This document shows, piece by piece, positions 29,591 through 40,119 of a stretch of DNA of 64,000 nt. The stretch lies in assembly GCA_019009955.1 (NCBI GenBank), contig CM032229.1:144951501-145015500 (forward strand), read 5' to 3'. A program made the translations under genes and the position numbers. Within the stretch, counting starts at the first letter, position 1; every line of letters begins with the position of its first letter. The notes beneath the pieces are model-generated. The model saw nothing but the letters and a program-made list of their open reading frames with translations. It ran no database searches and was not told where the DNA came from. The DNA comes from Riptortus pedestris. Lineage: Eukaryota > Arthropoda > Insecta > Hemiptera > Alydidae.

Positions 29591-32124
29591 ATTGAAAATA
29601 ATGAATCTTGCTTGATTGGTATAATCATAAACATAATTGGAAAATAAAACTTGTTCATTATTATGCAAGACACTTAATCTTAAATTTATTTAATTAAGCG
29701 TTTTGATAAAACAGTAATAACAACAATGGGCCCATATATCATCTGTGTACTTAAAGTAAAGTCTTTAGTTTCATTAATTGAAAATGTTAAGCCGAGACGA
29801 GTCAGCTTACAGGACTAGTGTTTTATCAAACTGTGATTTAAAATTTGGCCTTTCTATATATTTTTCATATTTACATTAAAATTGTTACGAATACATTATA
29901 TAATATTGTTAAAATTTCCTGATGGTTTTTTTTAGTTTTGCAGCTGTATGATTTTTAAGAAATATCCTATATTTGTAAAAATTAGAATAATTAATAATGG
30001 TAAAATTAACAGCCAATTTACAATTTATTGTGATTGCAGTGCTATGCCCAATTCAAATATTATTGATGTAGTAAAATTACATTTCCTGTCGATATTTTTG
30101 CCTTTGCTACTAGCTTGTACATGCTTAATAGATTCACCTTTTGTAATCATATAATATATTGATACTAGTATTTTTGCGTCAACAAAAGCTTTTGCTCAAC
30201 TATTCATATGACATTTGTACAGATTTTATATGTACTTCATTTGCATCCTGCTTAGATTTTGAATATATTAAACATTTTTAAAAAAGAAGGAAATTTTATA
30301 TTTAGCATTATCATCAGAATTTGTAAACCAATTCAAAAAGCGGTTGAGTAATTCTTTAACTTGTATCCATTCTGTGCTATAGATGAATGGATGATAGAAA
30401 ATTTAAAGCTTTAATGCAGTCAAACTTAATAATGGACCTACACACTTAATAACAATTTGGTAGATATCTAAAAAAATGTCTATCGTTAAAATGGATCTCT
30501 CATTTTCTATTGCTAGATATATTATTCGATTGGAATAGAAAACAAGGTACTGTTGTTAGACACATTACTCACATTTCAGTTGTTTTTAAGACCAAATCAC
30601 TTTCTTCCAAGAGCTTACGTATCACATTTAAGTCTCTTGCCATTTTTCAAATAATTTTTTAAATAAACATTAGGTCAAACACTAAATATGCGTTTACTGT
30701 TATTATCATGGGCCTCTCTGTATCTGAGGTTATGGCTAATCCAAGCCATAAGAGTTTTATTAAAGAAAGAGCAACACTTTGAACCAATGCCACAAAACTG
30801 TTTGTTATGGCAGCACTCAATGAAACAAAAAAAAAAAGAAATATTTTCATTACAATGTTTGAATAACTTTAGAGGAAAAAAATCATATAATTTTTATTTT
30901 TACAAGGTGTGTGTCTTATAAATCCAGATATGGCTTCCCCCTATACCATAGTTAAAAAGGCAAATCTCATCCCTTAAACTTAATTTTGCACACTCACATA
31001 AAGACAAATAAGAATACCCATAGATAAATACTGTTGTACAAATCAAAAATATTCAATTCAATGACCAAGTTGTATTTCTGGAATTTTCAGTTGCTTTTAG
31101 AAGTCTGACAGAGACCTTAAAAATAATAAAAAGCAAATAAAGACATAGAAATTATATTATAAATAATCCAGCTCTTATACTACTATAAATAAAGATTCAG
31201 TAATATTTAAATACCTAATTAATCAAGAAACTATGATACTACAATTAAAAAAATATAATCTACACCAAAAATTTTGCGGGGTGGTGAGTGACCCTTCAAC
31301 ATTAAATATATTACTTCCATACAATAAATTACTTCATTTGTCAAACATTAAAAATGATTTTAAATAAAATACACACAAAGTTGATGAAAAAGCTGAGGCT
31401 GGCCCACCATTAAAATCCAAGTTGTTTATTGACATCTTCTAATTTTAATTCTGTTAATGATATTGTATTATAATGGAAAACCTCTATTATACCAATATCG
31501 ATTACCATCTGCCTTACTGAAAATTAACATAATAAAGTTCATTAATAGGCATTTGGATTTGAAAATAAAGGTAAATGCCCATTTACAGCTTTCTTAATGC
31601 TCTTATGAATCAATGAATTTCATAAGAACATTAAACAAGCTGAAAATAGGAGAATTCCCTATTCCGAAAAGGGATAGGGAAGCCTCCTATTTTCAAATTA
31701 CCCAGGTGACATGAACCACTAAATTGTGTGATGGAAAATATGATTTTCTATTATCTTTTGCATGATTTCCTTTTCTCCCAACAAGAGTTTTTTTTTGTAT
31801 TTATTAATATTTCACTATATTTTAATACATTTTGTCCATTCATATCCAACATGACCAACAATGATTGACACTTGAACTCAGAGGTCTTCAATATCTTACT
31901 GCTTAAAGTGAATTGATTATTGTATATACTGAATTAAAACTATTTTTAATATTATATATATAAATATTCTGCTGATAATGTTTGCAATTGTAAATTATTT
32001 GTGATAAGTATAACACAAGATGTTTTGAAATTGACCATGTTTTGTAAAATAAATACTGTATTTCTTTTGAAATGGTTTAAAAAATGTTTTTTTTATGATT
32101 TTACCTTTTCCGGAATGATAAGCC
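29591..32124. other. Unassigned AT-rich intergenic sequence
   Basis: No coding, terminal or tandem repeat signal recognised. Confidence 0.4.
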
Positions 32125-32135
32125 ATATATATATA

Positions 32136-32194
<59 letters not shown>
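32125..32194. repeat. (TA)n-(CA)n microsatellite
   Basis: About 53 bases of TA alternation pass into about 16 bases of CA. It directly abuts a family H fragment. Open frames reading IYIYIY across it are artefacts. Confidence 0.95.
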
Positions 32195-32301
32195 GATACT
32201 CATGACACGATTTTTGAAAAATTTCTTCAAATATTCATCAATCCTTCCCAGGAGATGATGAAATGGAGGTCCGTTCAAAACTGTGTGTATGTATGTATGT
32301 T

Positions 32302-32306
<5 letters not shown>
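32195..32306 (+). mobile_element. Family H repeat, 5'-side fragment
   Basis: GATACTCATGACACGATTTT through CCCAGGAGATGATGAAATGG and GTCCGTTCAAAACTGTG matches the stretch between the 5' end and the microsatellite of family H. The terminal AGCAGATTTCCC itself is missing. GTAT repeats lead into the next (TA)n. Confidence 0.75.

Positions 32307-32367
<61 letters not shown>
32307..32367. repeat. (TA)n microsatellite of the family H fragment
   Basis: About 60 bases of TA alternation between a family H 5' fragment and a family B fragment. Confidence 0.95.
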
Positions 32368-32368
<1 letters not shown>

Positions 32369-32530
32369 CTAAGATACCCGGCTTTGATTAGGAAATCATT
32401 AGTTGTTGAATGAATACTGTCTTTCTTTTGGCAAGGCTGTGCACAATATTTTTACATTTCCCTGTCTCAGTGTATAGGGTTTATACCTGAATATCTAGTA
32501 ACTACAAAGTGAGTTTATAGAATTTTTTAG
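32368..32530 (+). repeat. Family B repeat, terminal fragment
   Basis: GCTAAGATACCCGGCTTTGA and GGCAAGGCTGTGCACAATAT match the start of family B at 47401 and, inverted, 50036 and 9985. It follows the (TA)n directly. Confidence 0.65.
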
Positions 32531-32797
32531 TCCTATGAATAAAAAAAAAAAAAAAATGATTTCCTGATCAATCCGTCTGGCCTGTTCAAAAAATTGTCAA
32601 CAATATTAATCATAATCATGGATAGCATTCCTTCGTCTTTATTAAGTACCATTACTGAAGTAGCTTTGCTTGGGAAATATTTAGACTGATTAATGAATGT
32701 GAATGTTATTGATTACAATGCTATTAAGTTAAGTCCTATAACAAGCCCCACACTGGTTATAATAAGGTAAATTTATTATTATGTGTTATAATCAAGA

Positions 32798-32878
32798 TTT
32801 TTCGAAATTCCATTAACGAACTTGATCTTTCTTTTTACATAAAAGTAGTAAATATCAGGTTTGATTACGATCAAACAA
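32798..32878 (-). mobile_element. Family H repeat, internal fragment
   Basis: ATTAACGAACTTGATCTTTC and GATTACGATCAAACAAT match the body of minus-strand family H copies. It directly adjoins the hairpin end of the next copy. Confidence 0.65.
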
Positions 32879-33862
32879 TAAAGTCTGTCACGCAGGAGAT
32901 GCCTAAACTAAGCAGATTTCCCGCGTGAAGTTTTACAATAGAAAAATCTACATACTAGTAACACCGTGAATATTAACCCTTAACTGGCCAAGGTGTCTTT
33001 AAAGACACCGTTCATATTTAACACTCCCAGAGAGCAACTGCTTCTATTCTTACCCCTTTTGGGCCACAGTTCACACCCCCGTAACCTCCCAAGCATGAGC
33101 ATATGCGACAAAAGACCATTTATTGTCATTGGAACTAATTACTAACAATATACTGACGAAAATCATCATTGTTTACCACCCTACTTCACACTAGTTGCCA
33201 GCAAAGTTTCTCATTCATTAATATATATGCTATTCGATTTAAATATGAACCAAAATGGGTGAATTAGTTGTAAAGGATTGTATTTAAGTTCCTATGTGTT
33301 TCATTTTCCATTCTGGAGAGAAATAGAGTTTTAGCATGGATTTTAATGATGGTGTACTTATGTTCACTCTGGCCAAATACCAAGAAATTTGCCCAAGGGG
33401 CATGATTTTAATTATTTCTTACTTTTACCATTTTAATTAACAGATACGTATAAAAGACGAGGTGAAAAGATTTTTCTCTTTGCTACCAAAATTTAGTATC
33501 ACTTCTGATGAAGAAGAAAGCGACAATGAAGGAGAAAATGCACACGGGTCCCCCAAAGTGGATGAAGGAAATTATCAAATGGAAATGAATGAAGTATTGT
33601 AACATTTCAATATTGAGGGTGAAAGAGGGAAGAGGATGTTATGAAGAATACGTTGATAACAAAAAGTGTATCAACATGATTAAATGGTATGACAACAAAG
33701 TGTTGACCTTAGTGACATGTTCGTTGCACTTTATAGAACTGGTTACCGCTCCCACAAGTATTACATGAACATTTTTAGCTAATAATTGGATTTGATGGTT
33801 AATAAAGCATTGCTATTGTACAAAAGGAACACCCTAAAAAAATAATTGACTTTAAAACAATT

Positions 33863-35567
33863 GAATCGGTGAGTGCAGAAACCACTTCAGTCAAAAAAAT
33901 CCGAAAACTCGTTTTCAATGAAAATAAGCGTAGAAAGGCAAGATGCGTGTTGGGTGCAAAAACTATGTTAGCCTGTCGAGTATTTCCGTAAAAACAGGAC
34001 GTTTGTTTCGAGTGTTGAGTGCAGAAATAACATGAGTCCAGTGACTGACGTTGTTTCTGCACCCACCGCTAGATATCGTGACCAGGCTTGTCAGGTACCT
34101 TGTTGAGCATGCACCGTGTGATTAACACCTTAAGGTGAGTGTTCACAAAAGGAGAGCCAAGAAATTTTACAATAAACTTCAAAAGGTCACAAAGTTGTGT
34201 GCGGAACATGAAGACACCGTTGCACTTTCATTTGATTTCCTGCAAAATCTCCCCCTTCCAGCGATCCCAGTTCAGGATATTTTTTACTTGAGGCAACTTT
34301 GGGTGAACTGTTTTGGAATAAAAAATCTAAAAACTGGGAAATCCGAAATATTCCTGTACCACGAAGGCGTATCCCATAAAGATATATGCAGCATGCTACT
34401 GAAATACATTGACACTAATATTCGATCAAGTGTAAAAAAACTGTACCTTTTTTCTGATGGTACCTGCGGACAGAATCGAAATCACACCATGATAAGATTC
34501 TGCCTTGCTCTTACAGATACAGGACGTTTTGAACAAATTTTCCATTACTTTCCGGTTCGAGGGCATTCATATCTTCCAAACGATCGAGATTTTGGTACTA
34601 TGAAGAGGATGATACGTAAGCATGATCGGATATACACACCTGATGAATATGAAGAATTGTGTGCTCAGTCCAGTAACAACTTTCACATCACCAAGCTACT
34701 CACCAGTGACATAAAAGATTTTGATGGTTGGTGGAAGGAATATTACACAAAAAACCCACTAGCCAGAGAATGTCGAGGGAGGAGTGTGCCAAAAGAAGCA
34801 AAATTCAAGTTTGCTCCCACCCGATATAAAGAGTTCCGCTATAACTCTGAAGAAAAGAGAGTTATCACAGCATATATTTTCATTGAAGGATTACAAAAGC
34901 ACAGCTATCAGCTGCCGAGACCTGCTTTCCGTAACGTCGATATTAATTTTCCTTCAAGTATTGCAGCCTACCCATCAGGGAAAGTTCCAATCAACATAAA
35001 GAAAATGGAAGACATCCCGAAAATGATTGTTCATATTCCTGAAGACTTCAAAGTTTTTTATGATGAACTATTTACCTGGCCAACCACTGAACATGACAAT
35101 GATACTATCCTCGAGAATGATCTATTTTAAGAGCGTTTCAGTTTGTTATATTCCTGTCTTATGATTTTGCCATACTGTAACTTCATTTCTCATGTAATAT
35201 AGAAAAATATACATTTGTAAATTTTTTGTGAAATTAATTAAAATTAATATCATTAACTAAAATCGTAACAAAATTAATAACAAACACAAACTTTTAACGA
35301 ATGGTTATCTTTTTCCAAGTTTCCTACTGTCTGTAAAAACAGTTGAGTGGAGAAACAGCATTAGTCAAAATCATAGTTTTAATTCTCCTGAGCCTAATTT
35401 ATGTGGAAATTAGGTAATTTTTTTATAACAGCAACATAAAAGCATGTTATGACAAAGGAAAAAAAAAGTTCTCAAATATTTTAAAATTTGGAGGAATTAT
35501 TACGTTTTTTCTCCCTCCTGAATAATTTGAAATTTGTGACTGACTTTGTTTCTGCACTCACCGATTC
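33863..35567 (+). mobile_element. 1.7-kb DNA transposon with 20-bp TIRs, AATT duplication and a DUF7869-like gene
   Basis: GAATCGGTGAGTGCAGAAAC at 33863-33882 is exactly inverted at 35548-35567. AATT directly flanks both ends (33859-33862 and 35568-35571). Removing the element with one AATT restores the codons of the surrounding piggyBac frame, so the borders are firm. Shortened copies of the terminal motif (TGAGTGCAGAAA, GTTTCTGCACCC) recur near 34017 and 34052, and a weaker one near 35345, possible binding sites. The single long gene lies in the middle. I do not recognise the TIR as belonging to a named superfamily. Confidence 0.85.
34135..35130 (+). CDS. DUF7869-like protein encoded by a TIR transposon (candidate transposase fragment)
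   Basis: This is an uninterrupted frame of about 331 codons ending in TAA. It contains ALSFDFLQNLPLPAIPV (about residues 30-46), FYLRQLWVNCFGI, then LYLFSDGTCGQNRNHT (about 104-119), and FHYFPVRGHSYLPNDRDFG (about 136-154). This order (FDxQxxLPxP, FYxRQLW, SDxCxGQNxN, GHSxxxxDxDFG) is the one I associate with the DUF7869 family, common in arthropod and fish genomes and of unknown function. Aspartates in SDGTCGQ and in NDRDFG could belong to an RNase H-like catalytic site, which is inference. The first codon is GTG and relatives are usually longer at the amino end, so the start is probably lost or lies in an unseen exon. Its location between perfect TIRs suggests a role in transposition. Confidence 0.75.
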   Translation: MSVHKRRAKKFYNKLQKVTKLCAEHEDTVALSFDFLQNLPLPAIPVQDIFYLRQLWVNCFGIKNLKTGKSEIFLYHEGVSHKDICSMLLKYIDTNIRSSVKKLYLFSDGTCGQNRNHTMIRFCLALTDTGRFEQIFHYFPVRGHSYLPNDRDFGTMKRMIRKHDRIYTPDEYEELCAQSSNNFHITKLLTSDIKDFDGWWKEYYTKNPLARECRGRSVPKEAKFKFAPTRYKEFRYNSEEKRVITAYIFIEGLQKHSYQLPRPAFRNVDINFPSSIAAYPSGKVPINIKKMEDIPKMIVHIPEDFKVFYDELFTWPTTEHDNDTILENDLF

Positions 35568-36689
35568 AATTTCGAATACACATTGCAGAGGATATTCTGC
35601 TGGACCGGCGAGCTAAAAGGGCTAGTGGAACCAGGACCACCAATTGCAGTCAAGAACTGCTGCAGCTCTCATAGCCGATGCAGCAAGACTTGATGGGATG
35701 CACCATTGGCAAGTATTCACTACAAAAGGAAAGTGTAGACTGTATCACCAAAATCAAAGGGTTGTTTTATGCCGAAAATGTAATGTGTGACTTTGTATCA
35801 CCCGTGGAAGGCACTGTTTTGTTGAATGAATGGAAGGTTTAATGATATTTTTTACGGATTTATATTTCGTTTACAATGTACTTATTTTTTATTTACAACA
35901 CGTTTCTTTTATTGCATAATAAATTATTTAATTACATTTTAGAAACTATTTCAGTTTATTAACATAACTTACAGACACCCCCATTGATTTACGGTGATTG
36001 GCCAGAATGTACTTAAAGACACCATTAAGGTTTTAGGGTAACTGGCCAAAGTGTACTTAAAGACACCATGTAATATTTTTGTTTAGAAAAAAAAATAAGT
36101 AAAACCTTATATATTCTATTTATTAGGAACGCAAAAAATGAGTTTTTAAGAAAAAATTTCATTTCAAGTCATTTTTTGAGTTTCTGGCCAATTAAGGGTT
36201 AAGTGAATAAATACAAAGGCTTATGAGAAATCTTTCAGTTAATTATAATAACCTCTCAACGAAAATGGTGAATTTTAAACGCATGCTGTCTTTTGTCATA
36301 ATCACATTTCCAAGTAAAGTTTAAAAGTTATAGACAGTAGATAATTATTTTAATAACATCAGCATATTGCAGGAAATAAGATAACATACGCCAGAATTAA
36401 AGATTTTGATTCCCTCTGTCACACCTGTTCTAAATCAGCATGACTTTGTTTAAATAATAGTTTATAAAAATTAAATACTCGAAATGGTCTTATAGTGTCC
36501 ATATCCATTGAATGTATTTTCTAGTGAAAATAAATAACAAATGAGCTGGCTGGGCGGAGATTTGTAACTTCCTAATCCGAATCATAATTAGAACTATAAT
36601 TATAGTCTAAAAACATGACATCATTTGTCATAATATGCGTTTATCAAATAAACTTTAATGAGTACTAATAAAATTGTTGACTGCCGTGC

Positions 36690-37395
36690 TATAGTTCTTA
36701 GCGTATATCTCATTTATACCTCTTTATATCGTATATAACAAAAGTTACTCTTAATAACAAAATAAACACTTTCCGTTATCTGTAAATTTGTCGAGAAACC
36801 AATAGGAAATGAAATATTACAATTTTTCAATTTCAGACTTCCCTTATAACCCCACTCCTGCTCGTCCGTAGAAAAGATGGTACAGCTCTTGAGCTACCTA
36901 GCGTACCTTGGTAAGGTACAGCTTATAATCATGGAGGAGTTGTTGCTAATTCACATACCACTTGGCTTGGCTCCGTCGTTTGTACCAATTAACATTGTAG
37001 ATTCCCACTGTATTTTTTAGCGTATATCTCATTTATACTTCGGCATACGACAAAGTAAATATTGCAACTGTTACTTTAAATAACAAAATAAAAAAAAAAT
37101 TGTTATTCGCATCTTCACCGGATACAATAGGAAACGAAGCATTGCTATTTTTCATTTCAGGCCTCCTTTATAACTCCCACTCTTGTTTGACTCTGAAATT
37201 ATTAGTTTAGCCTATTGTCTAAGTTGGCTTAGATTTAAAATACTTACCAAGTTTTATAAAAATCAGTTCAGTAGTTTAGGTGTAAAACGGTAACAAACAG
37301 ACACCATATCCATAAATTGCAGATATCCTGTTTATGGCTTGTGAAACGATAAATCATTTTGAAATTTCCAGAAAAAACTCTTATGTACGGACAGA
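36690..37395 (+). repeat. Family B repeat inside a family H copy
   Basis: Two units about 305 bases apart share CATTTATAC, ATAACAAAATAAACACTTTC-like and CTTATAACCCCACTCCTG blocks. Near the right end ACCAAGTTTTATAAAAATCA, GGTAACAAACAGACACCA and GGACAGAGGTTCAA match the family B terminus at 48660. It joins family H sequence at about 37396. Confidence 0.6.
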
Positions 37396-37584
37396 GGTTC
37401 AACTGTAGGATTGATGGACATTTGAGGAAACTTTTCGAAAATCGAGTCGTGAGTACAACCTCAATGGGTGATTTCCCTCAAGGGAAGTCTGCTAAAATCA
37501 AGTGTATTTCTATTATTATGGATTGATAACAATAATGTACAACACATAGTATCTTAGTTCCGCCAGTAGGCAATATATAATACT

Positions 37585-37742
37585 ATTGTCATAACTGACG
37601 GGAGATGCCGTGATTACTGGCTGAACAAGTACAAATGGCTATCGACAGGCTTGAAAATAGTTTCCTAGCATCGAAAGCGCTTGCCACTTGTACCCTAAGG
37701 TCTGCCGGTAGTCACGTCATCTACCGACAGCTATGACATTAG
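37585..37742 (+). mobile_element. Penelope-like terminal fragment arranged as an inverted repeat
   Basis: The right half (CTTGAAAATAG, GCATCGAAAGCGCTTGCCAC and on to CTATGACATTAG) matches the minus-strand PLE tail at about 475-600. The left half (CTATTGTCATAACTGACGGG onward) is an imperfect inverse of the end of the right half. An inverted piece joined to a sense 3' end is the pattern of the other PLE insertions in this window. Confidence 0.55.
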
Positions 37743-39467
37743 TAGGGGAGAGTAGGGTAAAACCGGGAGCAAACCGGGTACCTCATAGTCGTTGTGTGTA
37801 CTGCAGTCGGGCTGATAACGGAGGAACTACAATCCACCTTTGAAGAAGAAGCAGCGGTCATTACGCCAAATCGTTAGTCGTGCTTGTTTTGTGACTGTGA
37901 CAATAATTCAATTATCGTGGAACCTGCTTATGATTTTGGTGGAAAAGGTTTTTGATTGTACTAGGCTCCTATTCCAATTAGAATACAGGCATGTAGTTCC
38001 CTTAGTACAAGTTTTAATTACCTTTATTTTAGCACTAAGTAATTGTCTTTAGCGTTTTATATGCCCGAATGACGAAATGTTTTATTTAAACTTTACGCGC
38101 GGGGTAAAACCGGGTAGCAGCTGTGCCACGCTTCTCGAAACATGATAAGTATAATTTTACCTAATATTGTTTAATTATTTCACTGAAAAAGCGTGTATAA
38201 TGACAAATAATATGACAAATCTTGCAACTATGTATTTACTTTTTGAAATATATAATTGTTTTGAAATTCTAAAAAGATTAATGTTGTTATTTATTTATAT
38301 TTTTACTTTATTTTTTTTGTATTGTTACCAAAAGGGGGTTTGTCTTAATGAATCAAACAACATTTTTTATTAACAAAAAAACATTAATTTGATTAAAAAT
38401 GTTTACATTTTATTTTTCCATAAGAAAAACATACTGTTGCGAAAATTAAATACATGAATAATCCTTCAGAGAGATAGAGAGAGTGAGACGTAGATCAAAG
38501 AAGCCGACAGAAAGTTCTAGCTCCTTATAGACTCGTCCAGCCCAGCTTCGAAGGAACCAGGCAATTCCCCTTTGATGTATGCCGACAACCTATAACAGCC
38601 AGCCGCGAGCGAGTCAGTGCAACCCACTCGGTATCACCAGCTACCGGGTCACCCACCCTTATCGAGTTCCATTTCACCCATTCAACATTACCATCTCCCT
38701 TATAATGGAACGTAGTTCAGCAGAAGGGGAACTATTGCTTCTCACCCCCGGTAGGTCACACTACCTTATTACAAAACATCATGAAAAGCTGGGTCTCAGA
38801 TAAAAAAAAAAAAAATAAAAAATAAAAGCGAGTCAGTTTTATTCTCACCTGTCTTGATGTTCACATCAGTGCTACAGTGCGACTTAGTGTAGTGCGGTAA
38901 AGTGTTTTTATAAGAAGAACAGTGTTGTGCCGTGACTGTAAGTAACAGTTTAGTGCCGTGTTTAAGACAGTGCAGTGCCGCGAAGTAAAGGACAGTGCAG
39001 TGCCGTCTTTGTTGTGAATTTCAGTGACCGTGAGTGAATTATTGGACTGTGTAATCTGAAGAACAGTGACGCTATCAGTGTATAGTAGTAATTAAGAATA
39101 ATTACCAAGTGTAATGTGCATTGTGAAATAAATTGTGCAGTGATAAAAACTGTGAAACTTGCGAGTATTTAATTTTGCAATCCAAAAGAACTCTTATTAA
39201 AAACGTTTATTACTGGTTTTGGTAATAAAACGTAACAATACGTACACGGTTTTACCCCACTATTGTGTTAAAACCGGGCAAAACGACTTTTTATAAAAAA
39301 CGTAGGGTAAAACTTCTTTAAAAATTTAGATTTTGTTTTTGAAACTGTAGTTACGTTAAAAGATAAGTAGACTTTATTCCAACAAAACTTTATATATTCG
39401 TGGTAAAAATTGTGGTTTCTGGAAGCCTTCAAACCTTAGCTACCCGGTTTTACCCCACTTTCCCCTA
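37743..39467. mobile_element. TIR element with TA target duplication, split by a solo LTR
   Basis: TA followed by GGGGAGAGTAGGGTAAAACC stands at 37743. The inverse, with two mismatches, ends at 39465 followed by TA. The AAACCGGG motif recurs inside (37780, 38107, 39275), so subterminal repeats are present. TA duplication suggests a Tc1/mariner-like non-autonomous element. About 0.9 kb remains after removing the LTR. No transposase was recognised; the 70-codon frame at 37840-38052 has no family match. Confidence 0.7.
38435..39237 (+). mobile_element. Solo LTR, probably Gypsy-type
   Basis: An 803-base block starts TGTTGCG and ends CGTAACA. It is flanked by ATAC at 38431-38434 and 39238-39241, a 4-bp duplication typical of LTR-retrotransposon integration. 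The interior has degenerate AGTGCAGTGCCG-like repeats at 38910-39010 and AATAAA near 39127. No internal coding region, primer-binding site or second LTR is present, so the rest was probably lost by LTR-LTR recombination. Orientation is taken from the TG...CA ends and AATAAA and is uncertain. Confidence 0.8.
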
Positions 39468-39504
39468 TAATGCACTACAGTTGCTGTTATACAACTTCAT
39501 CTAA

Positions 39505-39585
39505 GTCGAATATTAACAGAGTCATTTTTATTTTTAATATTTTACTTTTCAGTAAAAACCCGCCCCTACTCATGTAATTTTTACT
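39505..39585 (+). mobile_element. Family H repeat, short internal fragment
   Basis: TTTTCAGTAAAAACCCGCCC and CTACTCATGTAA match the TTCAGTAAACCCCCACTCCT block of the family H body. Confidence 0.5.
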
Positions 39586-39954
39586 TAATGTAACCTTTTT
39601 TTTTTCTATTTTGTTTAGGTTGGCTGTAGTGTTATATTTGTTAAGTATTCTCGTTTGTTTTTCTTGGCTTCTACTTTCGTGTTTTGTTGCACTTACTTGT
39701 TACCTATTAGTTTTTTTTTCTTGTATTTGCTGTCCTTAGTTGTTTTCTATTTTTGTTGTATTTCTATTCTATCAGTTGTTTTCTATTTTTGTCTTATGTT
39801 TATGGTATTTTGTTTAGAGCATACGTATGTGGGCAACGACCGGCAGATTTGATCTGGCCCACGATACATGTTGATAAAGTCAATTAAACAAAAATATTAC
39901 ACTACTTACTCCAAATGAGGAAGATGGGGAGAGATTTGTGCGTTTTACAGTACT

Positions 39955-40119
39955 TATAAATGCGAACAGTTCTTTTCATTGATGAAAGTTAATTTATCAA
40001 AACATCGTACAAGGCTGACTGATAATAATTTGGAAAATTCTTTTCGTCTTTGTATCAGTGGAATTAATCCAAACATCGATAGATTAGATTCCCAAATTCA
40101 AGCTGGAATGTCTCATTGA
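39955..40119 (+). pseudogene. hAT transposase C-terminal fragment
   Basis: YKCEQFFSLMKVNLSKHRTR, LTDNNLENSFRLCISGINPN and IDRLDSQIQAGMSH end at TGA. CEQxFSxMK, S(K)xRxRLTDxxL and L-x-P-x-I-x-x-L are the closing dimerisation region of hAT transposases, close to those in GTF2IRD2- and EPM2AIP1-like proteins. Nothing upstream is readable as the catalytic part. GGCCCACGATACATGTTG near 39858 and GGCCCACAACATGTC near 40351 are similar motifs on either side but do not make clear TIRs. Confidence 0.7.

Larger units (their letters stand above)
33340..35850 (+). pseudogene. piggyBac transposase remnant, split by a second transposon
   Basis: A possible start near 33340 (MDFNDGVLM) is followed by an acidic DEEESDNEGEN region near 33500. 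Then come pieces matching the late part of piggyBac transposases: MIKWYDNK near 33680, ALYRTGYRSHKYYMNIF near 33730 and LTLKQF at the insertion point. The frame continues across the inserted element as RIHIAEDILL and then DGMHHW and KGKCRLYHQNQRVVLCRKC, the carboxyl cysteine-rich domain. Stops and large internal deletions remove the catalytic DDD core. It is interrupted at 33863-35567 and has no coding capacity. Confidence 0.75.
32973..36202 (+). mobile_element. Degenerate piggyBac element with subterminal repeats
   Basis: TTAA at 32973-32976 and 36199-36202 flank TIRs CCCTTAACTGGCCA and its near-perfect inverse TGGCCAATTAAGGG (one mismatch in 14). A subterminal motif GGCCA-x-x-TGT-x-CTTAAAGACACC occurs near the left end and twice near 36010-36065, plausible transposase-binding sites. 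The inside holds a broken transposase and a second transposon at 33863-35567. Without that insert the element is about 1.5 kb. Confidence 0.9.
32879..37498 (-). mobile_element. Family H repeat split by a piggyBac element and family B sequence
   Basis: The hairpin end (AAAGTCTGTCACGCAGGAGA, ACTAAGCAGATTTCCCGCGT) runs to 32972. The piggyBac element fills 32973-36202, and the repeat resumes GTGAATAAATACAAAGGCTT. Family B sequence occupies about 36690-37395. The 5' end GAGTACAACCTCAATGGGTG, TTTCCCTCAAGGGAAGTCTG closes it at 37498. The copy at 42579-43558 preserves the empty TTAA site (GTGAATATTAAGTGAATAAA at about 42674-42693). Confidence 0.85.

Noticed and set aside
32001..32278. Frames containing IYIYIY stretches
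   Set aside because: They cross (TA)n microsatellites and are not genes.
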